Source: an uncultured Clostridia bacterium
GTDB lineage: Bacteria > Bacillota > Clostridia > Peptostreptococcales > Acidaminobacteraceae
DNA: 19,934 nucleotides
Direction: 5' to 3'
Assembly (NCBI GenBank): GCA_945950065.1
Contig: CAMFGQ010000010.1
Location: forward strand, 1-19,934
Under the pieces are notes generated by a model, which did not search any database, was not told the DNA's origin, and was given only the letters and a program-made list of their open reading frames with translations. Made by a program: the position numbers and the translations under genes. Shown in pieces: positions 1 to 6,609 of the stretch (positions are counted from its first letter, which is position 1; every line of letters begins with the position of its first letter).

Positions 1-269
1 GAATGAACAGCAGGTCCTTTAGCCGTATTGAGCATTTTGGACTGAATCGTAGCTTTATCTGCTATAAGACCCATTTCTCCACCAAGAGCGTCAATTTCGC
101 GCACTAAATGACCCTTACCTGTTCCTCCAATGGAAGGATTACAAGCAAGAAGGGAAATAGAGTCTAAATTCATGGTAAGGAGAAGGACTTGACGACCAAG
201 GCGTGCTGCCCCTAGGGCTGCTTCAACCCCAGCATGTCCAGCTCCCACAACTATAATATCGTAGTTCAT
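1..269 (-). CDS. mnmG: MnmG (GidA), tRNA wobble-uridine modification enzyme, N-terminal part
   Basis: Partial gene; only the first 89 codons are inside the window and the rest lies beyond base 1. MnmG is the FAD-dependent partner of MnmE and installs the (carboxymethyl)aminomethyl group on U34 of certain tRNAs. Visible are the N-terminal FAD/Rossmann dinucleotide-binding loop VVGAGHAGVEAA (about residues 7-18), the conserved CNPSIGGTGKGHLVREIDALGG stretch (about residues 44-65, quoted only in its key parts) and NTAKGPAV near the window edge. The ATG (269-267) overlaps the mnmE stop by one base (TAATG), so the two partner proteins are translationally coupled. The ribosome binding site (AGGT) is weak, which fits coupling. 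Confidence 0.96.
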   Translation of the reverse strand, partial: MNYDIIVVGAGHAGVEAALGAARLGRQVLLLTMNLDSISLLACNPSIGGTGKGHLVREIDALGGEMGLIADKATIQSKMLNTAKGPAVH

Positions 270-1621
270 TATTTACCTACACAAAATCTGGAGAAGACCT
301 CTCCCAAAATATCAGGAGTGTTTTCTCCTAAGACTTGGCCTAGACTTTCATAGCAACCTTTGATGTTCACTTCAATGTAGTCATAGGCCTCTCGTTGTTC
401 AAGATCGCTTATAGCATCTTCACACCAATGAAGGGCTTCTTTAAGAAGTCCAATCTGGCGTTGATTTTGGAGAAGAGGCTCACCTAAGCTCAACTGTTTA
501 CCCAGGGTTCTCTCCACAATGGCATCTTGAATCTCTTCAATCCCTTTCTTTTGTAGGAGAGAACTATAGAGGATGTTGTCGCCATCTACATAGGTCTCAA
601 GCTCTTCTACATCTATCGTTAATTCTTTATCTACTTTGTTAATTATTACCAGGTATTCTCTGTCCTTGAGGAATTGCAGTGTTTTTCTATCCTCATCATC
701 TAAAGGATCTTCTGCACTGAGCACATAGAGGATAAAGTCCCCTCGTTCCATGGCTTCCTTACTTCGCTCCACGCCCAAACGTTCTACAGGGTCAAGGGTC
801 TCACGTAATCCTGCAGTATCCACAAGAATCAGGGGAAGACCGTCGATTTGGATTTTTTCTTCAATCGTATCCCTGGTTGTTCCAGCAATGTCGGTCACAA
901 TGGCACGACTATGGCCACTTAAGGCATTGAGTAAAGAAGATTTACCCACATTTGGTTTCCCTAAAATAACCGTTCTGAGACCTTCTTCAAGTAGCCGACC
1001 TTTCTCTGCATTCTTCAATAGTCGTTCAAGAGAGGAAGCGACTCCTCGCATTCCCTCTTCTAAGGCTTCATAGCTAATTTCTTCTTCATCCTCTTCGGGA
1101 TAGTCAACTGCCAAAGTAATTCTTGCCATCAGTTCCAGAAGTACATTTCTGATTTCGGTAACTTTGCGAGAAATATCCCCATCAAGATGGGTGAGGGCAA
1201 CATCATAGGCTAGATTGGTTTTTGCTTGAATCAATTGCATCACGGCTTCAGCCTGAGGTAAATCCAGTCTACCGTTTAAAAATGCACGTTGTGTGAATTC
1301 ACCTGCCTCTGCTAAGCGTGCACCCTTTTCAAGACAAAGGGCAAGAACGCGTTGCAAGGCAACAGCACCACCATGGCAGTTAATCTCCACCATATCTTCC
1401 TTGGTATAGGTGTAGGGGCTTTTATAGTAAACCATCAAGACTTCATCAATGACTTCATCCCCACGCATAATGTGGCCATAGTGCATATAGCGAGGTTTTT
1501 CTTCTACATCTTTTCCACGAAAAATGGACTTTGCAATAGGAAGCGATTCAGGTCCCGAGAGCCTGACAATGCCAATGGCAGCTTCTGCAAGAGATGTAGA
1601 TATGGCACAGATAGTACTCAC
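269..1621 (-). CDS. mnmE: MnmE (TrmE), tRNA modification GTPase
   Basis: 450-residue GTPase that works with MnmG on tRNA wobble uridine 34. The N-terminal tetrahydrofolate-binding domain includes GEFTQRAFLNGR (about residues 107-118). An embedded G domain follows, with P-loop GKPNVGKS (221-228), the K-loop/switch GTTRD (247-251), DTAG (278-281) and NKVD (328-331). The protein ends in the family's C-x-G-K motif (CVGK, 447-450). I choose the GTG at 1621 because it follows AAGGAGGAGAGC at ideal spacing and gives the standard N-terminus STICAIST. The longer in-frame reading from 1654 would be translated through a terminator hairpin. mnmG follows with a 1-base overlap. Transcription from jag must pass the hairpin at 1635-1662, or an unseen internal promoter must exist. 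Confidence 0.97.
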   Translation of the reverse strand: MSTICAISTSLAEAAIGIVRLSGPESLPIAKSIFRGKDVEEKPRYMHYGHIMRGDEVIDEVLMVYYKSPYTYTKEDMVEINCHGGAVALQRVLALCLEKGARLAEAGEFTQRAFLNGRLDLPQAEAVMQLIQAKTNLAYDVALTHLDGDISRKVTEIRNVLLELMARITLAVDYPEEDEEEISYEALEEGMRGVASSLERLLKNAEKGRLLEEGLRTVILGKPNVGKSSLLNALSGHSRAIVTDIAGTTRDTIEEKIQIDGLPLILVDTAGLRETLDPVERLGVERSKEAMERGDFILYVLSAEDPLDDEDRKTLQFLKDREYLVIINKVDKELTIDVEELETYVDGDNILYSSLLQKKGIEEIQDAIVERTLGKQLSLGEPLLQNQRQIGLLKEALHWCEDAISDLEQREAYDYIEVNIKGCYESLGQVLGENTPDILGEVFSRFCVGK

Positions 1622-1626
1622 GCTCT

Positions 1627-1633
1627 CCTCCTT
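1627..1633 (-). promoter_or_regulatory. Shine-Dalgarno site deciding the mnmE start
   Basis: AAGGAGG on the minus strand, five bases upstream of GTG 1621. It fixes the mnmE start at 1621 and rules out the in-frame GTG at 1654. Confidence 0.9.
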
Positions 1634-1634
1634 C

Positions 1635-1662
1635 AAAAAAAGCCCAGAAGTCACTCTGGGCT
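1635..1662 (-). terminator. Intrinsic terminator/attenuator between jag and mnmE
   Basis: Read on the minus strand: AGCCCAGA, a 6-base loop (GTGACT), TCTGGGCT, then six T. The 8-bp stem is perfect. The stem overlaps the jag stop codon, and the T-run is one base from the mnmE Shine-Dalgarno sequence. By structure this is a Rho-independent terminator. In this operon context it may allow partial read-through. Confidence 0.85.
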
Positions 1663-2281
1663 AACGGTTCAAAAATATGATCACTTTGCGATAAGGGTCT
1701 CTTCCTTCACTTCGTGTGCTGACTTCTTCATCTTTTTGCAGTGCAGAGTGAATGATCCTTCTCTCATAACTATTCATGGGATTGAGAATAATGTCTCTGC
1801 GCTGACGCTTGGCTTTTTCCGCCATACGATGAGCCAGTTGTTCAAGAGAGTCTTTCCTACGCTCGCGATAGTTCTCACTGTCTAAGGTTAGATGCATGTA
1901 CTCTTCACGATTTCGATTCAGTACGAGATTGGATAGATACTGCAATGCATCTAGAGTTTTTCCTCTTCTTCCGATGACAAGGGACATGTTGTCACCTGAG
2001 ATCTCTGCATAGAGACCTTCATCTTGATAACGCACATCTACCTTGGCATAAATGTTCATGTTTGAAAGTGTCTCTTCAAGGAACTCTTGTGCTATTTTGT
2101 GAGCATTTTCCTTTTCTGTGACACGAATTTTTGCTTCTTTAGCACCAAAGAGCCCTAAGAATCCCTTGCTATCACTCTCCAGAACTTCATAGTCCACTTC
2201 GTCCATGGAGAGATCCATTTCTATTAAGGCAAGTTCTAGAGCTTCTTCGATGGTTCTTCCTGTTTTCTCAACTACCTTCAC
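1661..2281 (-). CDS. jag: Jag/KhpB, KH-R3H RNA-binding protein
   Basis: 206-residue cytoplasmic RNA-binding protein of the SpoIIIJ-associated (Jag/KhpB/EloR) family, linked in Firmicutes to cell elongation and small-RNA/mRNA binding. Domains in order: Jag_N (about 1-52, with the conserved GFLGLFGAKEAKI), KH (about 75-140, with loop GRRG at 104-107) and R3H (about 150-206, with R174-x3-H178). The usual charged linker after Jag_N is short here. The start is GTG (2281), preceded by GGAGGA. It overlaps the yidC stop as GTGA, so translation is coupled to yidC, its usual partner. Confidence 0.96.
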   Translation of the reverse strand: MKVVEKTGRTIEEALELALIEMDLSMDEVDYEVLESDSKGFLGLFGAKEAKIRVTEKENAHKIAQEFLEETLSNMNIYAKVDVRYQDEGLYAEISGDNMSLVIGRRGKTLDALQYLSNLVLNRNREEYMHLTLDSENYRERRKDSLEQLAHRMAEKAKRQRRDIILNPMNSYERRIIHSALQKDEEVSTRSEGRDPYRKVIIFLNR

Positions 2282-2985
2282 GAAATATCCTCCGATGCAA
2301 CAAGTCTCGTGATGACAAGGTCCTGAATATACTGAACAATGTTGCTAACTGCCCAGTAGAGGATCAGACCAGCAGGATAACTGACACCGAAAAAGAGAAT
2401 CATTAATGGAAATAGGATTGTCATAAAGCTCATGTCAGGCCCTTGTTGTGGTTGACTTGGATCAGCAGGCTTGGTTTGAGCTTGTGTACTTTTCGATGTT
2501 AAATAGGTAAAGAAAGCTGCAATGATAGGCCACAGTCCGGGAAGTCTTGGCAAACTTGCAGGAAGTGCAGGGATGATGTTTGATAGAACATCAGGGTCTG
2601 CCATATTTGGTAACCAAAGGAAGCTTTGTTCAAGGGCAGCCTTAGGTAGATTATAGAGTGATGGGTCCCGAAGTATCCTAAACAGTACAAAGATAATAGG
2701 AATCTGAATTAACATAGGAAGACATCCTGAAACAGGATTGAATTTTTCTTCCTTATAGAGTTCCATAATCTTTTGATTATAGGTGTTTTTATCTTTACCG
2801 TATTTTTTCTGCAGTTCAGCCATTTTGGGCTGCATTCTTTTATTGGCCTCCATGCTCTTTCTCTGGGAAATAGCAAGAGGGAATAGAAGTAATCTAATGA
2901 GGACTGTAAAGACAATCAGTGTAATACCATAGTTGCCGATCAGCTCATAGAGTTTTATCAGGATTCCTGCAAATAGTGTCGTCAC
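2278..2985 (-). CDS. yidC: YidC/Oxa1/SpoIIIJ membrane protein insertase
   Basis: 235-residue membrane insertase that helps fold and insert inner-membrane proteins, alone or with SecYEG. It has five hydrophobic segments (about residues 18-38, 89-106, 143-165 and two near 190-225). The conserved groove arginine is in TVLIRLLLFP (R31). A charged cytoplasmic hairpin (about 40-80) follows the first segment. There is no long periplasmic domain, as usual for Gram-positive forms. I see no lipobox at the N-terminus as called; Bacillus-type YidC is a lipoprotein, so this is the short clostridial form. The GTG start at 2985 overlaps the yidD stop (GTGA) and has GGAGGAA upstream. Confidence 0.96.
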   Translation of the reverse strand: MTTLFAGILIKLYELIGNYGITLIVFTVLIRLLLFPLAISQRKSMEANKRMQPKMAELQKKYGKDKNTYNQKIMELYKEEKFNPVSGCLPMLIQIPIIFVLFRILRDPSLYNLPKAALEQSFLWLPNMADPDVLSNIIPALPASLPRLPGLWPIIAAFFTYLTSKSTQAQTKPADPSQPQQGPDMSFMTILFPLMILFFGVSYPAGLILYWAVSNIVQYIQDLVITRLVASEDIS

Positions 2986-3209
2986 TTGGGTTCTTCCTCC
3001 TTCATTATCGGATCATAACCACCTGGATGAAATGGGTGACATTTTAGAATTCGTTTGATTGCCATGAATCCCCCCTTGAGTGCCCCATAATGTTCAATGG
3101 CTTCAAAAGCATATTGGGAGCAGGTGGGATAAAAGCGGCAGGTTTTCGGTTTTAGGGGTGATATCCTGCGCTGATAGAAACGAATCATGGCCAAGAATAT
3201 GCCCTTCAT
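2982..3209 (-). CDS. yidD: YidD, membrane protein insertion efficiency factor
   Basis: 75-residue small protein that assists YidC-dependent insertion. The family signature is clear: FYQRRISPLKPKTCRFYPTC (about 11-30), then SQYAFEAIEHYG and CHPFHPGGYDPI near the C-terminus, including the conserved cysteines. An amphipathic N-terminal stretch (IFLAMIRFYQ) would associate with the inner face of the membrane. The ATG overlaps the rnpA stop as ATGA, and the stop overlaps the yidC start, so it sits tightly coupled between the two. Confidence 0.97.
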   Translation of the reverse strand: MKGIFLAMIRFYQRRISPLKPKTCRFYPTCSQYAFEAIEHYGALKGGFMAIKRILKCHPFHPGGYDPIMKEEEPK

Positions 3210-3532
3210 CCTTGAATCTCTTCTAAAGTCTGTCTCATTTTTCTAGACATGTGGTGGAAATCCCCTTCCAGTGATCTTTTTCTAGCTACGATCACTAGAT
3301 CATAACATCCCTTTAGGATGTCTTCATTGAGACGAAAACATTCTTTTAGCCTTCGTCTTGCTCGATTGCGAACAACTGCATTACCAATTTTTTTACTAAC
3401 CGTAAAGCCGACTCTACTCTTCCCTGTGGCACATGGCCTATGGTAGAGAACGAAATAGTTGGTGAGGACGGAATCGGCATGTCGATAGAGATTTTTAAAA
3501 TTTCGGTTATTGGTAAGAGATGCAGTTTTCAT
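3206..3532 (-). CDS. rnpA: RNase P protein component
   Basis: 108-residue basic protein that binds the RNase P RNA and helps it cleave 5' leaders from precursor tRNAs. The diagnostic RNR motif is present in NAVVRNRARRRLKE (about residues 51-64). It is preceded by VGFTVSKKIG and followed by the conserved DLVIVARK strand (about 79-86). Length matches the family (about 110-120). The ATG at 3532 is preceded by GAGGAGAAAA. It lies 34 bases downstream of rpmH in the same transcript, the classic rpmH-rnpA pair. Confidence 0.97.
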   Translation of the reverse strand: MKTASLTNNRNFKNLYRHADSVLTNYFVLYHRPCATGKSRVGFTVSKKIGNAVVRNRARRRLKECFRLNEDILKGCYDLVIVARKRSLEGDFHHMSRKMRQTLEEIQG

Positions 3533-3566
3533 TTTTCTCCTCTACGCGTCAAAAAAGCCTATCCAT

Positions 3567-3701
3567 CTATGCAGATAGACGTTTTCTTCCTTTGGCACGA
3601 CGGCTTCTTAAAACTCTACGACCTGACTTTGCTTTCATGCGCGAACGAAAGCCGTGTACTTTGGAACGCTGTCTTTTCTTTGGTTGATAAGTTCTTCTCA
3701 A
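3567..3701 (-). CDS. rpmH: 50S ribosomal protein L34
   Basis: 44-residue ribosomal protein, too short for a 60-codon ORF cut-off; translated directly from the minus strand. It begins (M)RRTYQPKKRQRSKVHGF and ends RAKGRKRLSA, matching L34 over its full length. The start is TTG at 3701-3699, with GAAGGAGGTG about 6 bases upstream. A second in-frame TTG two codons earlier lies too close to the ribosome binding site and would add residues the family lacks. It is the first gene of the leftward operon, driven by the promoter at 3758-3786. Confidence 0.96.
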   Translation of the reverse strand: MRRTYQPKKRQRSKVHGFRSRMKAKSGRRVLRSRRAKGRKRLSA

Positions 3702-3757
3702 GGTCAACACCTCCTTCACATACTTCTTCATTACAAGACTAGTAATGGCGTCCCCTT

Positions 3758-3786
3758 ATTATATCGATTCAAGTATCTAAAGTCAA
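3758..3786 (-). promoter_or_regulatory. Sigma-A promoter of the rpmH operon
   Basis: On the minus strand TTGACT (3786-3781) and TATAAT (3763-3758) are separated by 17 bases. This gives a perfect -10 and a 5/6 -35, the best promoter seen in the window. Transcription would start near 3751, giving a leader of about 50 bases before rpmH. Confidence 0.88.
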
Positions 3787-3937
3787 ACGCCGAAAGATAG
3801 GCAATACTAGCCCTAGGGCTTGCTTTAATCTGTGTTTATTTTGGTTTTTTTGATATAGCTTGGATCCCTTTTTTTCACCAATATACTATTATAGTACCTC
3901 TTTTTCCTTCTTCCAGGATAATGAAGCGATAGGTTTG

Positions 3938-4004
3938 TGCAACGAAAAGCTTTTCGTTGCATTTTGCGTTGCATTTTGCGACGTAAAATCATTTATCCTT
4001 GCAC
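3938..4004. repeat. 67-bp palindromic repeat, copy R1
   Basis: Direct copy of 5344-5410, differing at only two positions. It begins with a perfect 24-bp palindrome (3938-3961, TGCAACGAAAAG plus its complement) and continues with a tandem CGTTGCATTTTG x2 and the near-palindrome ATTTTGCGACGTAAAAT. It ends in CCTTGCAC, roughly the inverse of its start (GTGCAACG), so its ends form short inverted repeats. It lies just downstream of the ATP-binding protein gene. The rest of the intergenic stretch 3787-3937 shows a 12-bp palindrome at 3809-3820 and nothing else I can name. Confidence 0.93.
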
Positions 4005-4031
4005 AACGCGGATGGATCTTTCAGAGACTAC

Positions 4032-5297
4032 TTAGAGCAAGGAATACTTTGTTCCTCTTCCTATACCTGTCTTTTCAATAGCATTCTTATTTATGAGTTC
4101 ATTTAATACGCGTATGGCCTTGTCTTTATTCATGGAGAGATTTTCTTGAATTTCTAATCTTGAAAGTTCGCCTTGCTTTTTTAGCAAAGCAAAAACTTGT
4201 TGTTCATCCTTGGTCAGTAGAGTGGCATCACTGCTAAACAATGGTAAAACTACGGTAATTGAATTTTCGTATACCTTATATTCTGGCTTGATTATACTTC
4301 CTTCATAAGCCTGGTTAATCCTTCTGATGCCAGTTCCAAATTGTTCAATGTATCCTAATCTAAAAAATACATTGCTCAAAATAGGATTTCGAAGAATCGA
4401 GATCTGTCCGTACATATACTCGTCTTTTGAAATCCCATAGGGTAATCCACCTGGTGAAGTAATTTCAATTTTTTCTTCATACAGTCCAATCTGAATGTAG
4501 GTTCTTTTATCCCATTCTCTGTGAACAATGCTATTGGCTAAAGCTTCGCGAAAGGCGTTTTCGGGTATTTTTTCTATCCTTTTTCTCTCTATCCCTTCAA
4601 TCTGTTCGTATTGATAGGTTTTCCTATACATGTCTATGGCTTTTTCATATTGGATAAGGATGGAAGTCTGATCCATCTTTTCCCTGTGCATAAACTCATT
4701 TATATTTTTTCCAAAGACCACAATATCCAGTCCGGGATAAAGGTTTTCATCAGCTAGAATTTCAGCTGCTCGATTAAACCCCTTTTTGTCTGAAAACAAT
4801 GCTAAGGTTTTGAATATGTCCTTATCCAATTGTTCAATCCTTAGCTTTTCTATTAATGCCTTCTCTAAAGCTTTAAAACTTAAATTTTGATTTGATGCTG
4901 GTAAATCCTCATAGTTTAGATGTTCTCCTACTAAGATCAGATGATTTAACTCAACTCGTTCTACCTCTACCGTTGCAGAATCAGCTCGTTTATAAGCTTT
5001 GTTTTTATAGGTATAGGGTTTATAGCTTCCCTCGAACACCTTTAATTCAATGGTTCTATTCTTAGCGTTTATCGTTAAACCATAGCGAGGAACTGGAGAA
5101 AGGTTGTCATTGATTTTGTTTTCTATTCTTAAACAGATTTCTTCTAGATCTCCCTCCAATCCATGTGGAGTTCCCTTATCATCTACACCAAAAAGAATGA
5201 TCCCATCTCCATAATTTGCATAGGCACTGATGGTTTTAAGAAAAGTATTTGAAATATCTGCTTTATACTCCAAGTTTTTTGTTTCTCTCTTTGCCAT
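4032..5297 (-). CDS. Schlafen/AlbA_2-domain ATP-binding putative transcriptional regulator
   Basis: 421-residue protein of the COG2865-like type. Domains in order: N-terminal AlbA_2 (Schlafen-like) nucleic-acid-binding domain (about 1-115, with NLEYKADIS and AYANYGDGIILFGVDDKG), then a middle region and a GHKL/HATPase_c_4 segment (about 240-330, with PENAFREALANSIVHREW, SPGGLP and a late FGTGIRRI). A C-terminal winged helix-turn-helix follows (about 360-421). The predicted job is nucleotide-dependent DNA or RNA binding; the target is unknown. ATG 5297 is preceded by AGAAGGT. The gene stands alone between two near-identical repeats and next to a CPBP gene, so it looks like accessory cargo. Related proteins occur in mobile and defence contexts, but nothing here proves that role. 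Confidence 0.85.
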   Translation of the reverse strand: MAKRETKNLEYKADISNTFLKTISAYANYGDGIILFGVDDKGTPHGLEGDLEEICLRIENKINDNLSPVPRYGLTINAKNRTIELKVFEGSYKPYTYKNKAYKRADSATVEVERVELNHLILVGEHLNYEDLPASNQNLSFKALEKALIEKLRIEQLDKDIFKTLALFSDKKGFNRAAEILADENLYPGLDIVVFGKNINEFMHREKMDQTSILIQYEKAIDMYRKTYQYEQIEGIERKRIEKIPENAFREALANSIVHREWDKRTYIQIGLYEEKIEITSPGGLPYGISKDEYMYGQISILRNPILSNVFFRLGYIEQFGTGIRRINQAYEGSIIKPEYKVYENSITVVLPLFSSDATLLTKDEQQVFALLKKQGELSRLEIQENLSMNKDKAIRVLNELINKNAIEKTGIGRGTKYSLL

Positions 5298-5319
5298 AAT
5301 CTACCTTCTTTCACTCTTT

Positions 5320-5348
5320 ATTTTATCAAGTCCATACTAAAAATGCAA
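5320..5348 (-). promoter_or_regulatory. Possible promoter of the AlbA_2 gene, -35 inside repeat R2
   Basis: On the minus strand an extended -10, TGATAAAAT (hexamer 5325-5320), is preceded after 17 bases by TTGCAT (5348-5343). The -35 hexamer lies almost entirely in the edge of repeat R2. The -35 match is weak (3/6); the extended -10 is good. Confidence 0.5.
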
Positions 5349-5367
5349 CGAAAAGCTTTTCGTTGCA
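5339..5367 (-). terminator. Possible terminator of the CPBP gene formed by repeat R2
   Basis: Read on the minus strand, the 24-bp palindrome of R2 is followed directly by five T (5343-5339), giving a strong stem plus U-tract about 70 bases after the CPBP stop. On the plus strand the same palindrome is also followed by five T, so it could work both ways. In copy R1 the minus-strand T-run is missing. Confidence 0.55.
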
Positions 5368-5410
5368 TTTTTCGTTGCATTTTGCGACGTAAAATCATTT
5401 ATCGTTGCAC
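5344..5410. repeat. 67-bp palindromic repeat, copy R2
   Basis: Second copy of the 3938-4004 repeat, same orientation, 65 of 67 positions identical. Its ends are perfect short inverted repeats (TGCAACG ... CGTTGCA). The perfect 24-bp palindrome occupies 5344-5367. The copy lies 25 bases past the end of the CPBP gene. Confidence 0.93.
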
Positions 5411-5435
5411 GAGGTAGATCATCCAACAACTTTCT

Positions 5436-6287
5436 TTACAGAATGATTTCTCTATCCTTGTGTTTCATTTTATTGTAGTAATAGACAATACCGAGAGAAA
5501 GGATCAAGCTCACAATGATGGATCCTTCTGGACCAAAGGCTCCTCCGTTGATTAGTGTATTGTTGGAGTTCACATTGAAACGAAGAAGGGAACCCCCCAA
5601 GTCAATACCACTGATCTGTTGTCCAAAGATCACTCCTTGAACATAATTCCAGGCACCATGGGCTGCAGCAGCGTACCAAAGACTTCCTGTAGCATAGACC
5701 ATCAATGCAAAAAGGATCCCTACAAGAAAAAGATTAAGAACTGAAACAACATGAATCCCGTCATTAGCAAGATGGAGTACAACAAAAAAGAGAGAAGGGA
5801 TGATGATACTAGGCGTCACTCCCCATTTATCCTTTATCACTCGTTGTAGAAGCCCTCTTGTCAGAAGTTCTTCTTGAAAACTCTGTATTCCAAAGGCAGG
5901 TAAGTAGAGAAGTATGTCTAAAGCTGGCATAGATCCTTTTCCTGCATAGACTAAGTTTTTAATCGGTAGAGACAGGAGAATATAGGCTGTAAAGAGAACA
6001 ATTCCTGCACCATAACCCATCATATAGAATGTAGCTTTTTGAGGATGACCTAACCAAAGATCATCAGCATTTAATTTTAAGAAGGCTCTACAAAATAGGA
6101 GAATAAAGATAATCTGAATGATCTCCGAAAATAATGAAAATTGCAAAAAGCGGGTTTTGGTAACCTTCATACCCAAGGAAGCTAGAGCTTGCAAGATAGG
6201 AGGGCTTATAACAATGGTTAGCATGTACATAAAAAGAAAACCTATAGTCAATCCAATGGTTCTCCACCAATTTGTTTTTCTATTCAT
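5436..6287 (-). CDS. CPBP-family intramembrane glutamic endopeptidase (Abi/CAAX-type)
   Basis: 283-residue polytopic membrane protein. All three CPBP signature motifs are present: EExxxR (E139, E140, R144 in FQEELLTRG), FxxxH (F168-H172) and HxxxN (H210-N214 in HGAWNYVQ). About eight hydrophobic segments surround them. Family members are membrane proteases related to Rce1, acting in prenyl-protein processing, bacteriocin self-immunity or anti-sigma cleavage; the substrate cannot be read here. The ATG at 6287 follows AAAGGA at a longish spacing. It is transcribed away from oriC. No bacteriocin-like small ORF was seen beside it. Confidence 0.92.
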   Translation of the reverse strand: MNRKTNWWRTIGLTIGFLFMYMLTIVISPPILQALASLGMKVTKTRFLQFSLFSEIIQIIFILLFCRAFLKLNADDLWLGHPQKATFYMMGYGAGIVLFTAYILLSLPIKNLVYAGKGSMPALDILLYLPAFGIQSFQEELLTRGLLQRVIKDKWGVTPSIIIPSLFFVVLHLANDGIHVVSVLNLFLVGILFALMVYATGSLWYAAAAHGAWNYVQGVIFGQQISGIDLGGSLLRFNVNSNNTLINGGAFGPEGSIIVSLILSLGIVYYYNKMKHKDREIIL

Positions 6288-6311
6288 TGTTGTTCTTTTT
6301 TCCTTTCGTAT

Positions 6312-6341
6312 TTTATGTGCTTATACCCTGGGACTTGTCAA
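6312..6341 (-). promoter_or_regulatory. Candidate promoter of the CPBP gene
   Basis: On the minus strand TTGACA (6341-6336) is followed after 18 bases by CATAAA (6317-6312), about 25 bases upstream of the start codon. The -35 is perfect; the -10 matches 4/6. Confidence 0.5.
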
Positions 6342-6349
6342 TTATGTTG

Positions 6350-6600
6350 CGGTAGATTTTTCTGTCCATCTTTTTAGGAGTACTTTTTCTATTTTTTGCT
6401 TTTTTTCTTCCTTTTTCTCATTATAGTGGACTGGTGAAGTATCACCCTATTTATTGAAAGAAACAAAATCCCATGATTTAGCATGTTTAGAGAGTCACTT
6501 TTTATTTTTTGTGTTTTTTTTATTCTCAACTAGTTTTTTATACACCCTACTTTATTCTTCACTCTATTTTTTTCTTGTGGGGAACAAATATTCTTTGCAC
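6350..6600. other. T-rich, gene-free stretch upstream of the DnaA-box cluster
   Basis: Pyrimidine-rich on the plus strand with many T-runs (for example 6401-6415 and 6499-6540) and no convincing gene or DnaA box. It is a candidate easily melted flank of the origin. Apart from a weak GGTGA/TCACC hairpin near 6434-6448, I see nothing else in it. Confidence 0.5.
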
Positions 6601-6609
6601 CACATCTTG

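Noticed and set aside
1622..1654. Longer mnmE start at GTG 1654
   Set aside because: It would be translated through the terminator hairpin and ribosome binding site; the GTG at 1621 has an ideal AAGGAGG and a family-like N-terminus.
1352..1885. Open frame on the plus strand (177 codons)
   Set aside because: It lies antisense to mnmE and jag, crosses their junction and shows no domain; a shadow frame.
3809..3820. Palindrome AGCCCTAGGGCT as an operator or terminator
   Set aside because: It lacks a T-run on the minus strand and has no matching partner site; it lies about 25 bases upstream of the rpmH -35, so a regulatory role cannot be excluded but is not supported.
4032..5297. AlbA_2 protein as a proven anti-phage defence gene
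   Set aside because: Domain family and location are suggestive only; no partner effector, nuclease or known defence operon is next to it.
3938..5410. The two repeats as a CRISPR array
   Set aside because: Only two copies, 1.3 kb apart with a gene between, no spacers and no cas genes.
6434..6448. GGTGA/TCACC hairpin as terminator
   Set aside because: Five base pairs, no T-run after it, and no gene is transcribed into it in that direction.
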